64,000 bases of DNA from the NCBI RefSeq assembly GCF_000003815.2, contig NC_049988.1:11659993-11723992 (forward strand), given 5' to 3'. This document shows, piece by piece, positions 57,801-64,000 of the stretch. How positions within the stretch are numbered: position 1 is the first letter of the stretch; every line of letters begins with the position of its first letter. The notes beneath the pieces were generated by a model, which was not told the DNA's origin, made no database searches, and worked only from the letters and a program-made list of their open reading frames with translations. Source of the stretch: Branchiostoma floridae. Taxonomy: Eukaryota > Chordata > Leptocardii > Amphioxiformes > Branchiostomatidae. The translations under genes were made by a program, and so were the position numbers.

Positions 57801-60536
57801 AGGCTGCTCATCGACACAAGTCGCTGAAGGAAACTCTCAACACTGCCTTTCGGATTGTGATTGATCTGCACAGACTCACACACAAACATACAATTCTGTT
57901 AACGTTTTGAAATTTTCAAAACATTCGGCTCTGCACGGCAGGTATGGATGGGTTGGCTAATGATCTGCTGGTGTTCGGCTGGGTTTCGGGAGTAAGTCAG
58001 CAGTCAAATTCAAATCTTAACCACGCCATAAACACTGTTGAATTACTCACAGCTAGTTTTCAACCCACCCACGACTCACCCCAAGATCATAGACAAATCT
58101 CAGAACGTGGGCGAATCACCCCCGAACTTCACTCGACCGACATGCAGCCCAAAACAAAGAAGAACGATAAATGCTGTATTGGCGCTATCTGTGATCCAAA
58201 TTTGATTTCTAGGTGATGTTAACAATATAGAAGAATGTATTATTTTGATTAAAAACAGAAATGACCACTCTTTTGAAAATCGCTTATTTTGTCGTGAGAC
58301 GATTAGCAGGGGAATCAATCATTCGGCAGTCTGCGGCTAGAGGTCGTGATGGTTGGGAGTAGGTTAGATATCATTCGGGGCTAGGTTGGGAGATGGTTAG
58401 GAGATGGTTAGGAGACAATCGGCGAATGTTCGGCTTATGTTCGGCACCAAAGATAGGCGTGGCCTAAAACTGGCTAAGAGTCAGCTCAAGCCCCTGTTAC
58501 ACATAGCCGTACATAACACTAGCTATGTCCCGGGTAAGTCAGACCTGTACGTTTGGAACTTGTTGCTATTACAATCATAGCAATTTATCCTACATATGTC
58601 TGATAATAGTTGTCTCAAGCATCAAATATCAAAAGCAACCATTACCAGGCACTTATTGCTGCTGGTAAATCTAGGCTTTTCGTGCAGTGTACGCGTACAG
58701 GAGTCGGCGGAGAGCGGTTGGTTAACCCTGCGTGACGGTCGGAACAGGCCCTTAGTGGTCGGGTAGGCAGGCCGCTAGTAGGCACTGGAGGGACGGGGAA
58801 ATGGCGGTGGGGCATATGGACTAGTCTAAGGTGGTGAGTCAGCCATCGCCGAACATTGCGACAGCATCGACAAGCCCTTAGCTGGTCCGTGTACCCGAGT
58901 AGCGTAGGTGGATCAAAGAAGGTGCGAAGTAAGGATGTCTACTGGTGTTACCGTACGCCGAGACAGATGCAAAAACACTATTTAGTAGCCGGAAAGGAAC
59001 GTACCCGCGAAACAAGACCTGGTCACTACTTCATTATAAACATAGGAGGTGCTGTTAGAAACAATTGCAAGACGTACCCATGTATTGTTATAATTCTAGC
59101 CCTGCTTTTGAGCTTGATGGAATTTATCATGAAGTATTAAGTCACAGCTTCAGAAATAAAATAAAGAACAGTAAGGCTTGCCCCTACCTGTTTGTCTCTC
59201 AGCGCGTATGGGATAGCTCAGGGTCCGACCGTACCGTTGTCTGTAGGTCCGCGGATGGAGGTACCTCTGTGGCCCGCCTGTACAGTACACAGCTTCGGTC
59301 CAACTCTAGCCGCCGCGCACTGCGTGTGGACTTATATACTGCGGGACACGGTCATCCGTGTCTCTGGAGGTACAGGTGGTCGTGTCTGACAGGTGGTCGT
59401 GTCCAATTACACCAAGGAGGTTGACAAAACATCATGGCTTCGGAGAAAACTTATTTTTCACTTTACTTGTCAGGGATTGAAAACGTCGCGTGATGGTCAA
59501 AGTTACGGTCTGCTGCAGTACCTCCACCTAAATATTGTCTCTAAGCAGATCGATGTGTGAGTCTGATTTGGGCTTGTGTTTCGTAGCGTACGTTTTCTTT
59601 GTCCTTCCTCAAAGTGCTATTACTGTCAGCCAGTCTATGACTTTGGGGAAGGGCAAAAGTACAAGTATACAAAAAAGATGTGGTTCACCAATCCGTAAAG
59701 GGATAGTGGAACGATCGAATCAATGAATGGAACATAACTACAAAGTACCACAAAACAGCTAACCTACTTTCGTTATCTTACGGTTTCTTCCTGTTCCTTT
59801 TGGGATGAACCCGTAACAACAAACGCCGCATTTAACCCTTGTATCGAAATCCATAATGACAACAAAGGCAAATATGCAAAGAACAAATTACGCTCATACA
59901 GACTGTTCAAATCCACCTATAACGAAGAAGAGTATCTTAAAATTCCGAACTCTTTTCGTTCATCGAGTTCATCACGTGAGGTTTTCTGTCGAAACACGAC
60001 CTCGATTGTGCTGGATTCAGCCCTCCTCGCGGGAGACGAGAAGCACACACAATCACAATTCTTCTGTCGAAAGAAAGCTAATATATCATAAAGACAAATT
60101 TGTATGTTTATTTAAATTGGTCACCAGCTTCCGAAAAGAGAAAATTACAAAAGCGTTGCAAGGTAGGGCGCACTGTCTAACGCAGCACAAAATCGGAAGT
60201 TAGTTTCACGAAAACGTCCTCGGTGTTTGCCACTTGTAATTAAGAGGGTGAAGGGTTCATGAACCATATGAATGCATTCATTATCCAAGTATGTTCTTTA
60301 GATGAATGTGTTAAAAATCCATCGATCAAAACAACCACTCTCTGGCAACTAGTGATGGAGCGCCGTGAGTTCGAGCGCGTAAAAAAGCGTAGCATCTTAG
60401 GGCGGCCACCGTTACATTAGTTATGGTTTATTTGGTTGCTAATGTTATTTTCAGTATGTATAGGTTATTATATTATATTATTCATTTATTACTACTACTT
60501 TACTTTGTACTAATCTTCATAATGCATATTCAGTTT
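57801..60536. other. Intergenic, mostly unrecognised
   Basis: Degenerate GGTTAGGAGATGGTTAGG and TTCGGC-rich repeats at 58330-58450. A CpG-bearing open stretch at 59180-59420 has an AAHC motif. From about 60420 the sequence is LINE 3' UTR. Confidence 0.45.
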
Positions 60537-60544
60537 GTTAGAAT

Positions 60545-62968
60545 TAGGGCTGGGTACCGGTACAGAAAATTCAGGTCCAGGTCCGGTTCAGGTCCATAGG
60601 ATCAGGTCCAGGTCCGGACCTGAACCTGGACCTGATTCAGTATGACTCATACCAATGGTCCATTTCACAACAAAGAAATCTGTTTGGTGGAGTATTAGAC
60701 TTACACTGACGTTTTAAAATCCTACAACGCTAACTGCACCTGTACGATTGGCTGTAAAACTTGGTAGAAACAAGAGTTCGTAGACCTCAGGCCTGCATGA
60801 AATGTATTGGGTTTCTGTAGACCTATTGTGTATTTTTGCCTTTTTGTCTGTGGTACGTGGTTGGAAAAATGAGCTTTTTACTGTGTTGGTTGTGCACCAT
60901 GCAAAAGTCTGACTCTGAAATTCCATTTTCTGAATTTGTAAGTTTGGACAGGGATAAACATTACTTATTTTGGATTTCTTAAGTATGTAACCAACCACAG
61001 TACTTTGAAGTTGTTGAGACGCTACCTTTTTTTGTCTCAGATGGCCCATGCACATGTAGTTACTCTGTCACATGATATACTAATATCTTCCTATTTCAAT
61101 GTACTGACCTAATGCAGCTGCTAAGTCTCCTTGGTTTGTGTTCTTCCAATGATATTCATTAAAGATTTATTTCTGGGGTGTTATTCACTTGACATCGGAA
61201 TGTTACTCGCATAATTTGACCAATGATACTTTAATCTGTAGTTCCATAGACATTAGACAACATGAATAGTGGTAGCCCCCATGCAGCAGCAACAGTTAGT
61301 CCCCAGGGTGGTATGATATTTTCATTCAATCCATCCAACCCAAACCTAAATCTCCTGTAGTATCTAAGCCAAATTTAACAGCATAATTTACTATGAAAAA
61401 TGTCCTTGTCAATCCCATTTATAGATGGCAAGCTGCTGGCAATGGAAGCTTTGAAAAGTTCAGAAGCTGTTGTAGTCAAAGCAAACACCCAGCAAACATC
61501 CCCACAAACCAATGAGCAGTTGCTTAGAAGGGGAATTTCATCATATATTTGCCGCGACACAATGCAACAAACGATACGGAATTTAAAACAGAACAAAGCT
61601 AAGCCTCCACCACTTAACCCTGCCTGTACCATAGATTAAGCAGGCCCAAAAACCAAGCGAATATGACTAGCCCAAAACAACAAATTACCTGTATACAGTA
61701 TGGAAATGGCATTACCAAAGAAACAAAAAGAAACACAGGACAAATCATACACATACCTTTCTCTTATGCCCACACTCTATACAGTTCTCCTCCACATTAG
61801 AAAATTGCATCTTCTTCTGTTTAAGTTCAAGTTCAACCATGATTGCCAACAGGGTAAAGGAACTTGTACCGGAACTTAAAACTCAGTACTATACAGCTCT
61901 AGAAACACCACAAAGAGTAATAAGCAAACTCCAATTATACCTGACCAACAGATATATAATCTGGCACACTCCTGTCATCTGGCACACCGTCAGTGCCACT
62001 AAGACAGGGGATACAAAGTAACCTGATACATTGAAGGTTGCCCCAGGCCAGATGATGGTTCTACACCCAACCATAATCTGTTTTTAAAACCAAGCAGATA
62101 TTGGGAGGATGCCCCAACCACACTAAAACAGGGTCAACCTATACAGTATCAAGTTCAAGCACTAGGAGGCCCAAAATCAAACCTGACCACCAGGACACAA
62201 CAAACAACTCACGTACCAAATGGCAACACAATGGCACCTTGCGTTCCGGAGATACAGCGCACGCCCTGTGCCCGCACAAAAGGTAACCTAAAATGTCAAG
62301 TTCAAGCACCAAGGGCGCCAAAATCAAAATTGAGCATTATTCAGCCACCGCCGACACATGTGCCAAATATCATCGCGCCAGCACCAGCCGTTCAGAAGAT
62401 ATAACTCCGGAAACACCCCTCCCGGACACAAAATTCGACCTGCCGGGTCAAGTTCAAACGCGACAAGGCCCAAAGTCAATCCTAGGCAACAGGCAACAAC
62501 CCCCCACCCATGCACTAAAAATCGTCGCAATCGCGCGTATCGTTTCGGACACACAGCGCCAAAAGTGCCCCAAAAACACCAAAAATGCCACCTTCAATGT
62601 CAAGGTCAAGCGCCAGGAGGCCCAAAATCACACCTGAGTGTCAGGCTACCACCCCCAACCTACGTACCAAAAATCGTCGTGCTCGCATCATCCGTTCACG
62701 AGATACAGCGCCCTACATCCCCGGCTACCGAAAAGTTTCCACCAGCATCAAACCCATGCCCGGCATACATGCAGGGAATTACCTCGTGTTATTTTTTTCC
62801 CCCTGGCAAGCGCCAAAAAGGGGGTAAAGGTCTGATAAAATAATATGTCAATTTTCTAATCGGTCCAACATCCGTCCCACCGATTTTTTTCAGGTCCGGT
62901 TTTTCTGGACCGGTCCAATAAGAAAAAACCGGTTTTGTACCGGTACGCTGTACCGATACCCAGCCCTA
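60545..62968. mobile_element. 2.4-kb non-autonomous hAT-like element with perfect 8-bp TSD
   Basis: Inverted ends TAGGGCTGGGTACCGGTAC and GTACCGATACCCAGCCCTA are flanked by perfect 8-bp repeats GTTAGAAT (60537-60544 and 62969-62976). An 8-bp duplication plus TAGGG termini fits the hAT superfamily. No transposase frame is seen. Inside are CAGGTCC palindromes (60572-60640) and about four degenerate 145-160-bp units (near 62145, 62300, 62455, 62600), each with GTTCAAG and GGCCCAAAATCA. Confidence 0.85.
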
Positions 62969-62976
62969 GTTAGAAT

Positions 62977-63235
62977 CAATTATGTTTTGTTAATCATTAT
63001 CTTTATTCACCTTCTGCATACAAAACCTAGGTTATGGCTTCTAACACTTTGATTTGACCTCTGATCTGCCACCTTCATTCTAAATTACCTCAGTTGATTT
63101 TGTTACTTTTCTGTTTACTTATGGTACAGGATTTGTTGCTTAGGTTTTGTATTTATTATTTATGAATTGTAGGACTCCAGGAAGAATAGTGATACTTAAT
63201 GTAGTATCACTAATGGAGATCCAAATAAAACAAAC
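62977..63235 (+). mobile_element. LINE 3' end interrupted by the hAT-like element
   Basis: AT-rich sequence ends in GACTCCAGGAAGAATAG, AATGGAGATCCAAATAAA, a 3' end typical of CR1-group LINEs. Its 5' continuation is at about 60420-60544, before the hAT-like insertion. Confidence 0.5.
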
Positions 63236-63249
63236 AAACTGCCATGAAT

Positions 63250-63360
63250 CCTGGTGACCCGCCGCGATCTTCAAAATGGCGGGTAACGTCATAGAACAAG
63301 CGCTGTTTTTCACCCTACAAAGATGACTTTCTTCTCATCTCGCGCTTACCTATACACATA
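63250..63360. promoter_or_regulatory. Candidate promoter/first exon
   Basis: CCGCCGCGATC, a YY1-like CAAAATGGCGGG and a CRE-like AACGTCAT cluster within 50 bp. A minus-strand donor (TATAG then GTAAGC) is at about 63350. The associated gene is not identifiable in the remaining 640 bp. Confidence 0.3.
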
Positions 63361-64000
63361 AGTTATAAAGTTTGCACGTCGCAGTGACCGGTATCACCAC
63401 GTTCAATGGGCAGCCATTTTTGCCACCGTTGCTATCATTGAAGCTCAAGGCCACGTCACTCGTTAAACAGTTTGAAAGCGAGAGCATACGAGAAGCACAA
63501 ATTGCAGTGAAAGCCAAAGAAAACAAATAGTCCATGGGCCAGGACCCCAAATGTCAAAAATCGGTACCCTGTAGGGTGGCAAATTCTCCTTGTTATTTTT
63601 GAATAGTAGAAGGCCTGTGGCATATATTTTGATGCGATAGCCATACTGGTACCGTGTGGTAGCTTTCTACCGGCTATCAGCCTTCAAAGTTATAACCATC
63701 TAAATGATCCGGAAATTTCATGTTTAAACAGTGGTGAGGGTCAAAAAATTAAACATCAATATTTTTTCATGAAAATTCACAGGCTAGTAGAACTTGCTGA
63801 GAGGATCATAAAAATATCAATAGATTTTTGATATCATGATTCATCACAAAATTAAGACCAACTCATATCGGATTTTTTAGTGATTTTCTCGTCAAAAATA
63901 TATACTTTATTTTCCAATATTGTACATTTATTCACACTACTCATGTGGCCTTGCCTGATGAGTTAGACTTACCGTCCGTATCATGTCATGCATATCAAAC
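63361..64000. other. Window end, nothing recognised
   Basis: AT-rich sequence with no coding signal that I recognise. Confidence 0.5.

Noticed and set aside
62293-62843. Overlapping plus-strand open frames up to 161 codons
   Set aside because: They lie in the degenerate tandem units of the hAT-like element; openness follows from C/A-rich composition with few T-initiated stops.

Overview
The window looks like nuclear DNA from an invertebrate chordate, most likely an amphioxus (Branchiostoma). This is an inference from multi-exon genes with GT-AG introns, a secreted fibrinogen-domain protein with small phase-1 exons, a PTPN3/PTPN4-type FERM gene close to the vertebrate proteins, and dense small DNA transposons with clear target-site duplications. 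Three 100-N assembly gaps lie at 35276-35375, 54657-54756 and 56531-56630.

Layout. (1) From 1 to about 34.4 kb, the 5' part of a PTPN3/PTPN4-like FERM phosphatase gene runs on the minus strand. Thirteen phase-consistent coding exons encode the whole FERM domain and the start of the linker; the PDZ and phosphatase exons must lie beyond base 1. Two extra very short in-frame exons (18 and 45 nt), an alternative 5' coding exon, a second possible upstream exon and a CpG-rich promoter near 34.3 kb go with it. Its introns hold MITEs with 9-bp and 5-bp target-site duplications, a tRNA-derived SINE, a 109-bp tandem array with a two-unit higher-order period, and duplicated exon ends. (2) From 36.0 to 39.7 kb, two almost identical ADP/ATP translocase genes sit head to head in an inverted repeat, sharing a promoter with mirror-image TATA and CCAAT boxes. 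(3) From 42.1 to 45.8 kb there is a BTB-BACK-kelch gene on the plus strand. (4) From 48.2 to 57.8 kb a secreted fibrinogen-related (FREP-like) gene lies on the minus strand. It is built from alternating 96-nt and 108-nt cysteine-bearing exons, contains a truncated duplicate fibrinogen exon, and carries a near-complete 4.8-kb LINE in opposite orientation in an intron. (5) From 60.5 to 63.0 kb a 2.4-kb non-autonomous hAT-like element with a perfect 8-bp target duplication is nested in an older LINE 3' end.

Functionally the host genes are unrelated neighbours: a cortical signalling phosphatase, mitochondrial nucleotide exchange, a probable Cullin-3 adaptor and a secreted lectin-like protein. The most striking features are: the LINE, whose two ORFs are in the same frame, separated by one UAA followed by CAACCA, with no early AUG in ORF2; the 18-nt and 45-nt exons in the FERM gene; the homogenised inverted translocase pair; and the two-module exon pattern of the fibrinogen gene.
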